DNA of 13,824 nucleotides from Ilumatobacteraceae bacterium. GTDB lineage: Bacteria > Actinomycetota > Acidimicrobiia > Acidimicrobiales > Ilumatobacteraceae. The position numbers and the translations under genes are program-made. Below, in pieces: positions 1 to 6,220 of this stretch (position 1 is the stretch's first letter; each line of letters begins with the position of its first letter). A model generated the notes under the pieces. The model was not told where the DNA came from and made no database searches. It saw only the letters and a list, made by a program, of their open reading frames with translations. The DNA lies in assembly GCA_007117775.1 (NCBI GenBank), contig SKFX01000191.1, positions 1 through 13,824 on the forward strand, in the 5' to 3' direction.

Positions 1-627
1 GTCGACCTCGGGGGCAAGACGGCGTCGGTTGTTGGCATCGAGTGCGCCGAACAGGTCGGCTTGGCGCCACATGACTCCCTTGGGCATCCCGGTGGTGCCT
101 CCGGTGTAGAGCAGGAGCAGGTGATCGCCGCTGCGTCCCCACGGACCGACGACGTTGTCGTCTGTGCCGAGCGCGGCACAGTCCTCGTAGGGCAGAGCGA
201 AGTCCGGGCAGGGTCCTGAGCCATCGTCGACCCAGAGCCAGACCTTGATCTTGGCGAGCCGTTCGCGCACCGCGGCGCACTGGTCCGAGAAGGCCCCGTG
301 GAACACCACAGCAGCCACGTCGGCGTTGTCCCAGAGATAGACCAGTTCGTCAGCGGTGTAGCGGTAGTTGGTGTTGACCACCGCTTGGCCGGCCTTGAAC
401 GACGCGTAGACACTCTCGAGATATTCCGGACAGTTGTAGAGATATTGAGCAACCTTGTTCTGTTCGACGAGCCCTGCGCCGAGCAGGCTGGCTGCCACTC
501 CGTTGGAGCGACGGTTGAACTGTGACCAGGTCATGGCCCGGTCGAGCTGTTGTTGCGCGAGGGCATCGCCGATGTGATCGCTGATGCGCTCAAAGACCTC
601 TGCGAAATTCCAGCCGTCGCGACCCAT
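1..627 (-). CDS. Acyl-CoA synthetase (FadD19-like AMP-binding ligase), N-terminal 209 residues, truncated by window edge
   Basis: The translation shows an AMP-binding adenylate-forming enzyme. The ATP-binding P-loop YTGGTTGMPKG sits at residues 174-184 and is followed by VMWRQ, a pattern typical of actinobacterial FadD17/FadD19-type ligases. Upstream, the NTNYRYTADELVYLWDNAD stretch (85-103) is the usual A2-region signature. Such enzymes activate a carboxylic acid with ATP and transfer it to CoA in the cytoplasm. FadD19 relatives act on sterol side chains, but the substrate here cannot be read from half a protein. The C-terminal half, with the adenylate and CoA motifs, lies off the left edge. 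I chose ATG at 627 because a TAACGT hexamer ends exactly 7 nt upstream, fitting leaderless initiation. GTG at 636 overlaps that hexamer and is less likely. The gene is divergent from the acyl-CoA dehydrogenase at 743, which would act on its acyl-CoA product class. Confidence 0.93.
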   Translation of the reverse strand, partial: MGRDGWNFAEVFERISDHIGDALAQQQLDRAMTWSQFNRRSNGVAASLLGAGLVEQNKVAQYLYNCPEYLESVYASFKAGQAVVNTNYRYTADELVYLWDNADVAAVVFHGAFSDQCAAVRERLAKIKVWLWVDDGSGPCPDFALPYEDCAALGTDDNVVGPWGRSGDHLLLLYTGGTTGMPKGVMWRQADLFGALDANNRRRLAPEVD

Positions 628-634
628 TGCCGCC

Positions 635-640
635 ACGTTA
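635..640 (-). promoter_or_regulatory. -10 element of the acyl-CoA synthetase (TAACGT)
   Basis: On the minus strand TAACGT is followed by 7 nt and then ATG (627). The spacing puts the transcription start on or next to the start codon. I see no good -35 hexamer 16-18 nt upstream. A 4-bp stem (CCAC/GTGG, 633-644) straddles the hexamer. It is inferred from pattern only. Confidence 0.5.
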
Positions 641-659
641 GTGGGGCCGATGCGGATCC

Positions 660-692
660 CCCATGGGAGACAGCTGTCGGCGCTCGTCGGCG
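660..692. promoter_or_regulatory. Palindromes and direct repeat in the divergent fadD/dehydrogenase control region
   Basis: Between the two divergent promoters lie CCCATGGG (660-667), the perfect 10-bp palindrome GACAGCTGTC (669-678), and two copies of GTCGGCG (676-682 and 686-692) repeating every 10 bp, one helical turn. These could be operator sites for a shared regulator of the two fatty-acid genes. No regulator gene is in the window, and the elements are short enough to arise by chance in GC-rich DNA. Confidence 0.3.
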
Positions 693-735
693 TCACTTCG
701 CTGACTGTGCGCTGCCAGCGCCGTTCATGGCATGG

Positions 736-741
736 TAGGGA
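736..741 (+). promoter_or_regulatory. -10 element of the acyl-CoA dehydrogenase (TAGGGA)
   Basis: TAGGGA lies 1 nt before ATG 743 and exactly 7 nt before the in-frame GTG at 749. Compare the 11351 gene, which has TAGGGT, 7 nt and then ATG. If transcription starts at the usual distance, the leaderless start would be GTG 749 rather than ATG 743. The match to TAnnnT is imperfect at the last base. Confidence 0.4.
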
Positions 742-742
742 C

Positions 743-2014
743 ATGAACGTGGGATCGGGTGGGGTATCGAGTGCGGGCATGGCGGAGATCGATGACGGCC
801 GTCGAGTCGAGATCCGCCGATGGTTGGACGAACACCCAGATCCGTCGCCACGCGAACTCGCCGAAGCAGGGTATGTGGCCCCGCATTGGCCTGCCCCCTG
901 GGGTCTCGATGCTGATCCGATCCTGCAGATCGTCATCGACGAGGAATTGAAACGCGCCGGAGTGCGCCGGCCGACCAATCCGATCGGGATCGGCTGGGCC
1001 GGCCCGACGCTGCTATTTGCCGGCACCGATCAGCAACAGCAGCGGTACCTGGGTCCGATCCTGACCGGCGAGGAGTTCTGGTGTCAGTTGTTCTCAGAGC
1101 CCGGAGCCGGATCGGACCTTGCGAATCTTTCGACGCGCGCCGAGCGCGATGGTGACGAATTCATCATCAACGGCCAGAAGATCTGGACCAGTGGCGCCCA
1201 GCATTCAGCATTCGGGATCCTGATCGCCCGCACCGATACCGAGGTCGCCAAGCATCGGGGCATCTCCTATTTCATCTGTCCGATGGACGCCGACGGCATC
1301 GAGGTGCGACCGATCACCGAGATCACCGGTGGGCACACCTTCAACGAGGTCTTCTTCACCGATGTCCGGATCCCCGCTGAGAACCTGGTCGGCGAACTCA
1401 ATGATGGTTGGCGGCTTGCCAAGGTGACGCTGGGCAATGAGCGCATCTCGTTGTCATCGGGCGGGGTGTTGTGGGGCAATGGCCCAACGGCGCTGGACCT
1501 GATCGACCTGGCCCGTGCACGTGGCCCGATCCCCGATCCGGTCATGCGTCAGCGGCTGGTATCGCTCTACATCGAGCACTCGGTGCTCGAACTGATTCGG
1601 ATGCGAACCCTGTCGGCCCGACTGCGCGGTGAACAACCCGGCGCCGAGGCCAGTATCCGCAAGGTGCTCGCCGATGAACACGGCCAGCGCGTCATGCTCG
1701 CCGCCCGCGACCTCGTCGGTGCGTTCGCCATGCTCACGAGCGGTGATGCCCCCGGCCGTGTGACGGACGGGCTCGTGACGGCCAACGGCGATGCGCGTTC
1801 GCTCGGGCCGTCGAGTTCATTCGCGACTCTCGGTTCGCCGGGCTGGTACGACGGATTCATGTTCTCACAGGCTCTCACCATCGGTGGTGGGACCGGTGAG
1901 GTCCAGCGCAATATCGTCGCCGAGCGGGTGCTCGGCCTACCCCATGATCACAATGTCGAGGCCGGCCAGAGTTGGTCTGAGGCACAGCGCGCTACGGGTT
2001 CGGCGGCCCGCTAG
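743..2014 (+). CDS. Acyl-CoA dehydrogenase (FadE family), single-chain, full length
   Basis: This FAD-dependent enzyme introduces the alpha-beta double bond in an acyl-CoA, the first step of beta-oxidation. From ATG 743 it has 423 residues. FSEPGAGSDLANL (117-129) and IWTSGAQ (147-153) are the flavin- and substrate-binding core motifs. The C-terminal GGTGEVQRNIVAERVLGLP (382-400) is the family C-terminal signature. The MCAD-type catalytic glutamate position (E before GT) is glycine here (G382). Glu233, in GNERISLSSG, aligns by eye with the alternative base of isovaleryl-CoA dehydrogenase. Starts at ATG 743, GTG 749 and ATG 779 (giving MAEIDDG) share one frame. I give 743, but 749 best fits the -10 at 736, and the homologous part begins only near residue 20. 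The gene is divergent from the CoA ligase and convergent with the DUF1990 gene (21-bp gap). Confidence 0.93.
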   Translation: MNVGSGGVSSAGMAEIDDGRRVEIRRWLDEHPDPSPRELAEAGYVAPHWPAPWGLDADPILQIVIDEELKRAGVRRPTNPIGIGWAGPTLLFAGTDQQQQRYLGPILTGEEFWCQLFSEPGAGSDLANLSTRAERDGDEFIINGQKIWTSGAQHSAFGILIARTDTEVAKHRGISYFICPMDADGIEVRPITEITGGHTFNEVFFTDVRIPAENLVGELNDGWRLAKVTLGNERISLSSGGVLWGNGPTALDLIDLARARGPIPDPVMRQRLVSLYIEHSVLELIRMRTLSARLRGEQPGAEASIRKVLADEHGQRVMLAARDLVGAFAMLTSGDAPGRVTDGLVTANGDARSLGPSSSFATLGSPGWYDGFMFSQALTIGGGTGEVQRNIVAERVLGLPHDHNVEAGQSWSEAQRATGSAAR

Positions 2015-2035
2015 CACCGGTGGCCATCGGCGCGC

Positions 2036-2578
2036 TCAGTCGCTCCGGCCGGAGCGTTGCAGGGCTGCGCCATAGCGATTGAGGATCCGGTCGTTGACAG
2101 CGCGACCGATCGGGCCTGCTGCGCGGAGCGCGAGGCCTGCCGCCGAACGGGTGGGTCGAGTGAAGCCGATCAGGACGAAGCTCACCTGATCCTCGTCGAG
2201 GAGCACGCTGAAGGACTCCTCGCCGGCGACGGGATGGCCGTCCAGGGTTCCGTAGGTGAACCCGATGCGATCGGGTTGATCCATGACGTGCAGCACCCGA
2301 CACGGCACGCGCAGCGACGCCCACGAGGGTCCGATGCCGATGAGGACATTCACCCCGACGGCGGCGCGCTCGGCGGTGGCGCGCACCGAGAGTCCTGCCC
2401 CGGTGTGCATCCTCCAGGTCATCAGTGCGTCTGCCGCCCGGGTGAAGACGTCGGGTCCGCGCCCGATCGTGATGCGACGCGCCAAATGTCGAGCATCGCT
2501 CGGCAAGCTGCGGCCGGTGGCGCCGACCTCGGCATAGTTGAGGCCCAGATCAGCGAGGCGCGACAGTTCGGTCTCCAT
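2036..2578 (-). CDS. DUF1990 family protein (180 aa)
   Basis: This small cytosolic protein of unknown biochemical role belongs to the DUF1990 family, common in actinobacteria. It carries the family marks in order: LNYAEVGATG near the N-terminus (13-22), ITIGRGPDVFTRAADALMTW (37-56), PCRVLHVMDQPDRIGFTYGTL (92-112), GHPVAGEESFSVLLDED (114-130) and a C-terminal RYGAALQR. The length is typical for a complete member. The frame stays open upstream to 2803, but I place the start at ATG 2578. Homology begins there, and TAGGGT lies 8 nt upstream on the minus strand. A longer form would run through the P450 promoter. The gene ends 21 bp from the dehydrogenase stop (convergent) and is divergent from the P450. 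No function is assigned. Confidence 0.87.
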   Translation of the reverse strand: METELSRLADLGLNYAEVGATGRSLPSDARHLARRITIGRGPDVFTRAADALMTWRMHTGAGLSVRATAERAAVGVNVLIGIGPSWASLRVPCRVLHVMDQPDRIGFTYGTLDGHPVAGEESFSVLLDEDQVSFVLIGFTRPTRSAAGLALRAAGPIGRAVNDRILNRYGAALQRSGRSD

Positions 2579-2586
2579 CGACCCAC

Positions 2587-2592
2587 ACCCTA
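2587..2592 (-). promoter_or_regulatory. -10 element of the DUF1990 gene (TAGGGT)
   Basis: On the minus strand TAGGGT is followed by 8 nt and ATG 2578, the same hexamer and nearly the same spacing as for the oxidoreductase at 11351. It decides the start codon of the DUF1990 gene and implies a leaderless message. I see no clear -35. Confidence 0.5.
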
Positions 2593-2719
2593 CGACGGAC
2601 GCAGATCGCAGTCGTGATCGCCGTCCGCGAACGATCATCGGGTGTCTCATCGCTGCCGCGACGGCCCGATCGACGACTGAACCTGAGTTCTCGGGACCGT
2701 TGCCCCGAGTGCGCCGGAG

Positions 2720-2753
2720 CGACCGGCGGCGCCGGTCGGTGGGCGTGCCGACC
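2720..2753. promoter_or_regulatory. Overlapping perfect inverted repeats upstream of the P450 promoter
   Basis: CGACCGGC-GGC-GCCGGTCG (2720-2738) is a perfect 8-bp inverted repeat with a 3-nt centre. Its right arm also pairs with a downstream copy: GGTCGG (2734-2739) with CCGACC (2748-2753), 8-nt loop. The half-site CGACC/GGTCG therefore occurs three times in 34 bp. The cluster ends 3 nt before the proposed -35 of the P450 and lies outside any gene. Operator sites are more likely than a terminator, because neither neighbouring gene ends here. Confidence 0.45.
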
Positions 2754-2756
2754 GTC

Positions 2757-2786
2757 TTGTCCGCCGTGGTCGCAAGGTGGCAACAT
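2757..2786 (+). promoter_or_regulatory. Predicted P450 promoter (TTGTCC, 18 nt, CAACAT)
   Basis: TTGTCC (2757-2762) and CAACAT (2781-2786) are 18 nt apart, close to sigma-70 spacing. CAACAT is followed by only 6 nt before ATG 2793, so the message would be leaderless or nearly so. The first base of the -10 departs from TAnnnT. This is the only unit in the window for which I could find a plausible -35. Confidence 0.45.
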
Positions 2787-2792
2787 CGATCC

Positions 2793-4016
2793 ATGAGCAC
2801 CACCTCTGAGACCCCCCCGGTCGAAGGCGAGCGCCTCGTCGTCGACCTCCTCGATCCCGAGTTCTACCGACGCAACCCCCATGATGCGTGGACCTGGATG
2901 CGGGCGAATGAACCGGTCTATCGCGACCATCGCAACGGATTGTGGGCCATCACCCGACATGCCGACATCATGCACGTCGAGCGGATGTCGTCGGTCTTCG
3001 TCTCGGGCCAGGGGTACCGGGCCATCTGGTCGCGCGAGGAGAACAACATGATCGCCCTCGACGATCCGCGTCACCGCCAACAGCGGATGCTGGTGCAGGG
3101 GGAGTTCACCTCCAAGGCCGTGGCGGCTCGCCGAGACGAGACCATTGCGTTGATCACCGAGATCATCGATGCGGCACTCGATCCCGATAAGGCCGGCGCA
3201 GGGCAGATGGAGGTCGTGGATGAGCTCGCCGCCCAGATTCCGGCGCGCGCCACCGCCCGGTTGCTCGGATTCCCCGAGGACTCCTGGACCGACATCAAGT
3301 CGTGGAGTGAGCGATTGATGCGCATCGACATGCGCGAACGCGATGGGGATACCTTCGTCGAGTTCGTCGACGCCAACCTCGAATTCGCCGGGGCGTTGGC
3401 CGAGGTCTCCGCTGAGCGCTCCAAGTGTCCGGCCCATGATCTGATCTCGATCTGGAACAACGCCGAGATCGACGGAGAACCGCTGTCGGAGGAGACCATC
3501 GTGCATGAGGTGGGCCTGTTCATCTCCGGTGGTGCTGAGACGACGCGCACCGCCATCAGCCATGGTCTGCGCGTCTTCGCCGATCATCCCGAACAGTGGG
3601 AGGCCATGGCCGCGGATCCGTCGCTGGTGCCCGCGGCGGTGGAGGAGGTGTTGCGGTGGGTGACCCCGCTCAACAACATGTTCCGGCGCGCCGTGGTCGA
3701 TGCCGAGGTGTCCGGCCAGCAGATCAAGCGCGGCGATCGGGTCATCATGATCTATCCGTCAGCGAACCGCGATGAGGCGGTCTTCGACGATCCGTTCACC
3801 TTCGATATCACCCGCAACCCCAACCCGCATCTGGCCTTCGGATTCGGCACGCATCTGTGCCTCGGGACCCATCAAGCCCGGATGACCCTCGGCGAAGTCT
3901 TCTCCCAGTTGTCTCGGCGCATCACCAATCTGCGGGTGATCTCTGAACCCGAGATCGAGTCGAACATCTTCGCCCGAGCAGTTCAGCATTTCGGCCTCGG
4001 CTTCGATCTGCGCTGA
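2793..4016 (+). CDS. Cytochrome P450 (soluble bacterial type, 407 aa)
   Basis: This is a heme-thiolate monooxygenase that hydroxylates a hydrophobic substrate using electrons from a ferredoxin/reductase pair not encoded here. All hallmarks are present. The I-helix oxygen-activation motif is GGAETTR (246-252, acid-alcohol pair E249-T250). The K-helix ExxR is E285-V-L-R288. The heme-binding loop is FGFGTHLCLG with cysteine ligand C356. A DDPRHRQQR stretch (90-98) matches the C-helix region. The length is normal for a soluble class I enzyme and there is no membrane anchor. ATG 2793 is chosen because the protein family begins there and a -10 element sits 6 nt upstream. The open frame extends further back only through the intergenic region. 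The nearby CoA ligase and dehydrogenase suggest alkyl, terpenoid or sterol side-chain oxidation, but the CYP family and substrate cannot be fixed from sequence alone. Confidence 0.95.
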   Translation: MSTTSETPPVEGERLVVDLLDPEFYRRNPHDAWTWMRANEPVYRDHRNGLWAITRHADIMHVERMSSVFVSGQGYRAIWSREENNMIALDDPRHRQQRMLVQGEFTSKAVAARRDETIALITEIIDAALDPDKAGAGQMEVVDELAAQIPARATARLLGFPEDSWTDIKSWSERLMRIDMRERDGDTFVEFVDANLEFAGALAEVSAERSKCPAHDLISIWNNAEIDGEPLSEETIVHEVGLFISGGAETTRTAISHGLRVFADHPEQWEAMAADPSLVPAAVEEVLRWVTPLNNMFRRAVVDAEVSGQQIKRGDRVIMIYPSANRDEAVFDDPFTFDITRNPNPHLAFGFGTHLCLGTHQARMTLGEVFSQLSRRITNLRVISEPEIESNIFARAVQHFGLGFDLR

Positions 4017-4060
4017 TATCGAGTCGTCGTCGATGCGCCGCGGAGCGGTCCCGCAGTCGA

Positions 4061-4066
4061 TACCGT
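4061..4066 (+). promoter_or_regulatory. -10 element of the PH-domain operon (TACCGT)
   Basis: TACCGT is followed by exactly 7 nt and the GTG start at 4074, in the 57-bp gap after the P450 stop. It implies that the PH-domain genes have their own leaderless transcript, although read-through from the P450 is possible. No -35 is evident. Confidence 0.5.
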
Positions 4067-4073
4067 CCCGGAT

Positions 4074-4607
4074 GTGGATGCGCTGGCCAGCCCCTCACTG
4101 CCGCCACCCGGTGCAGGCCGACACGGTGCCGAGTTCGAACCCCTCGCGCCACGGGTGCGCTGGGTGTGGTTCATCTCGGGGATCATCAGCGACCTGTTCG
4201 GGATCGGTGTGTTGGCGGGCGTCGCAGTGCTGGTCGATCTGCGCGTCCAGGCGAGTTTGTGGCCATGGGTCTATCTCGGTCTCGCCGGGCTCGCCATCGC
4301 TGCGCTCCCGCTGCGCTCGCTGTACGTGCTCGCCGCATATCGCCGATGGCGGTTCCGGCTGACCACAACCGGGGTCGAACTGGTCCACGGAGTCCTGTGG
4401 CGGCGGTCCTCGGCGATGCCGTTCCACCGTCTCCAGCAAGTCGACACCGCCCAAGGGCCGATCGAGCGAGCCCTCGGTCTGACGACGATCCAGCTCCGTT
4501 CGGCGGCCGCCACCACCGATGCGACGATCCCAGGGATCGCACCCGAGCGAGTCGGCGATCTGCGTCGGGATCTCCTGGCGCGCGCCGGCCGCGATGACGG
4601 GACGTGA
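4074..4607 (+). CDS. Bacterial PH-domain membrane protein (YdbS-like, bPH2/DUF304, 177 aa)
   Basis: The protein has two hydrophobic segments (about residues 30-54 and 62-88) followed by one bacterial pleckstrin-homology-like domain (about 92-165). The domain contains the family core FHRLQQVDTAQGPIERALGL (117-136). This is the YdbS architecture. In Bacillus, YdbS works with YdbT and has been linked to protection against some antimicrobial peptides. The molecular role is otherwise unclear. The GTG start at 4074 follows a TACCGT by 7 nt, and the nearby ATG at 4072 is out of frame. The stop overlaps the GTG start of the next gene by 4 bp (GTGA), indicating an operon and probable translational coupling of the two partners. 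Confidence 0.88.
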   Translation: MDALASPSLPPPGAGRHGAEFEPLAPRVRWVWFISGIISDLFGIGVLAGVAVLVDLRVQASLWPWVYLGLAGLAIAALPLRSLYVLAAYRRWRFRLTTTGVELVHGVLWRRSSAMPFHRLQQVDTAQGPIERALGLTTIQLRSAAATTDATIPGIAPERVGDLRRDLLARAGRDDGT

Positions 4608-6208
4608 GGATCGGATCTGAGGCCATGGACGAGTCCCCGAAACCACCGCCCCACTCATCTCCCCAGACATCGCCAGATCCGACCGGCGCGCCCCGCGTCG
4701 CCGCCGAGGACTGGATCGCTGCCCGGCATCTGCATCCGTTGAGCCCATTGTCGACCTGGGTGGTGGCAGCGTTGCGGATCTGGCCGATCTGGCTGATCGC
4801 GTTGACCCGTTCGGCAGGTTCGCTGTTGGTGGTGGCCGCCGGCGCACTCTTGGTCTGGCGCTTCGTGGTGTGGGTCAGGACTTCCTATGAGGTCGGACCC
4901 GAAGGACTCGTGATCCGCTCGGGGGTCGTGTGGCGCACGGTCCAGACCGTTCCACCTCAGCGCATCCAACAGGTGGACCAGCGACGGGGCATCCGCCACC
5001 AGGCCCTCGGGCTCGTGGAGTTGCGGCTCGGTCTCGCCGGTACCGGCCAGACCAACGAGGTGAGTCTCGACTCGCTCTCACAGCACGACGCTGAGGCGCT
5101 CGCTGTCATGCTCGACCGATGGAGGCGCAGCGACCCGATCCCGGGTGGTGAAGATCGCGGCGCGGCGACTTGGGCGCCGCCTGGACCGCCCGCTGAGACC
5201 TTGTTGGCGCTGACGCTCAAGCAGTTGGTCATCGCCGGTCTGACATCGAGGTCGCTGTGGTTGGCTCCGCTCGCGGTGGTGGTCGGTTCATTCCAGTTGC
5301 TCTCCGATCTCGGCCTCACCGAGGAGTCACAGTCCACACTGCAGCGTGGATTGACATCGATCTCACCCTCGGTGGCGTTGCTGGCGACTCTCGTGCTGGT
5401 CTCGTTGGCATCGGTGGGATTCACCGTGTTGAGCCATTTCAACCTGACCGTCGAACGCCGGGGCTCTCAGATCACGGTGCGCCGTGGCCTCTTGGAGGTG
5501 CGCCGAGCGACACTGCCCCTGATGCGCGTCCAGGTGGTGAGAATCGCCACCAATCCGGTGCGCCGCCGCCTCGGTCTCGGGACCCTCGATGTGCGCACCG
5601 CCGACCTCGGCGGCGATATCGGCGGAGGTCTGCATTCGGCGTCGATCCCGATCGGTGATCTGGCCGACCTCGATGCTGTGGAGCGCGAGTTCCTCAGCGC
5701 AGCCTCCCCAGTCCACGACCCCAGCCCCGTCCAGCGTCGCCACCGACGCAGCGCGACCCGTCGGGCGATGGTCCGTCGCACGGTGCGCATCGTGCCGATC
5801 GTCGCTGCAGCGTCATGGCTCTGGTTGGGCGCGCTGGGCCTGGTGTCGATCCTCGTCGCGATGCCGGTTGCGCTGTTGAGCGGCTGGGCGTACGGCCGCA
5901 GTCTGCGCACCGGCGTCGGCGAGCACCTCATCGTGACCGAGCGCGGTGTGTTCGCCTGGCGGAGATGGACAGTGCCGCTGGCACGGATCCAGAGTGTGGG
6001 ACTCAGTGCGAATCCTTTCCAGCGGCGTCTCGGTCTCGTCGACCTGCGCCTCGATGTCGCCGGTGCCGCGGGCGGGGTGGTGATCCCCGATATCGGGATC
6101 TCCCACGCGCTCGGCATCATCGCTGCGACCACGACCAGCGCCTCGCCTGAGATGCTCGATATCGTCAATACCCCGCAGTGGCGTCTGGCCGAGGCGATCA
6201 GCCGTTAA
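4604..6208 (+). CDS. Triple bacterial PH-domain membrane protein (YdbT-like, 534 aa)
   Basis: Three bPH2 (DUF304) units alternate with paired membrane segments. Hydrophobic regions lie at about residues 49-90, 207-237 plus 252-279, and 394-430. PH units follow at about 95-170, 280-360 and 441-505. Each unit carries the same core: PQRIQQVDQRRGIRHQALGL (118-136), MRVQVVRIATNPVRRRLGL (307-325) and ARIQSVGLSANPFQRRLGL (460-478). The same core occurs in the upstream partner, which makes the pair a YdbS/YdbT system. The residue 10-30 stretch is proline/serine-rich and probably disordered. The start is GTG 4604, overlapping the previous stop. ATG 4625, 3 nt after a GAGG, is a credible alternative that loses 7 residues. 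typA follows after 12 bp. Confidence 0.87.
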   Translation: MRIGSEAMDESPKPPPHSSPQTSPDPTGAPRVAAEDWIAARHLHPLSPLSTWVVAALRIWPIWLIALTRSAGSLLVVAAGALLVWRFVVWVRTSYEVGPEGLVIRSGVVWRTVQTVPPQRIQQVDQRRGIRHQALGLVELRLGLAGTGQTNEVSLDSLSQHDAEALAVMLDRWRRSDPIPGGEDRGAATWAPPGPPAETLLALTLKQLVIAGLTSRSLWLAPLAVVVGSFQLLSDLGLTEESQSTLQRGLTSISPSVALLATLVLVSLASVGFTVLSHFNLTVERRGSQITVRRGLLEVRRATLPLMRVQVVRIATNPVRRRLGLGTLDVRTADLGGDIGGGLHSASIPIGDLADLDAVEREFLSAASPVHDPSPVQRRHRRSATRRAMVRRTVRIVPIVAAASWLWLGALGLVSILVAMPVALLSGWAYGRSLRTGVGEHLIVTERGVFAWRRWTVPLARIQSVGLSANPFQRRLGLVDLRLDVAGAAGGVVIPDIGISHALGIIAATTTSASPEMLDIVNTPQWRLAEAISR

Positions 6209-6211
6209 CGT
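6206..6211 (+). promoter_or_regulatory. Internal -10 element of typA overlapping the upstream stop codon (TAACGT)
   Basis: The TAA stop of the preceding gene forms the first half of TAACGT, followed by 9 nt and ATG 6221. The same hexamer precedes the acyl-CoA synthetase. The sequence just before ATG is pyrimidine-rich (CCTCC) and cannot act as a Shine-Dalgarno. This supports leaderless initiation in addition to any read-through. Confidence 0.45.
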
Positions 6212-6220
6212 CGAGCCTCC

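Noticed and set aside
2012..2036. The CACCGGTG palindrome between the dehydrogenase and DUF1990 genes as a terminator
   Set aside because: It is an 8-bp palindrome with no loop and no T-run, so it cannot form a useful hairpin.
2538..2792. An 85-residue N-terminal extension of the P450
   Set aside because: It is composed of noncoding-like Arg/Ser-rich sequence and overlaps the DUF1990 start. The P450 fold begins after ATG 2793, where the promoter also lies.
2579..2803. A 75-residue N-terminal extension of the DUF1990 protein
   Set aside because: The extension is Arg-rich without family similarity and would pass through the P450 promoter. A TAGGGT element 8 nt upstream of ATG 2578 supports the short form.
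2550..3587. A 345-codon minus-strand frame antisense to the P450
   Set aside because: It is the mirror frame of a well-supported P450, crosses the intergenic hairpins and matches no family that I recognise.
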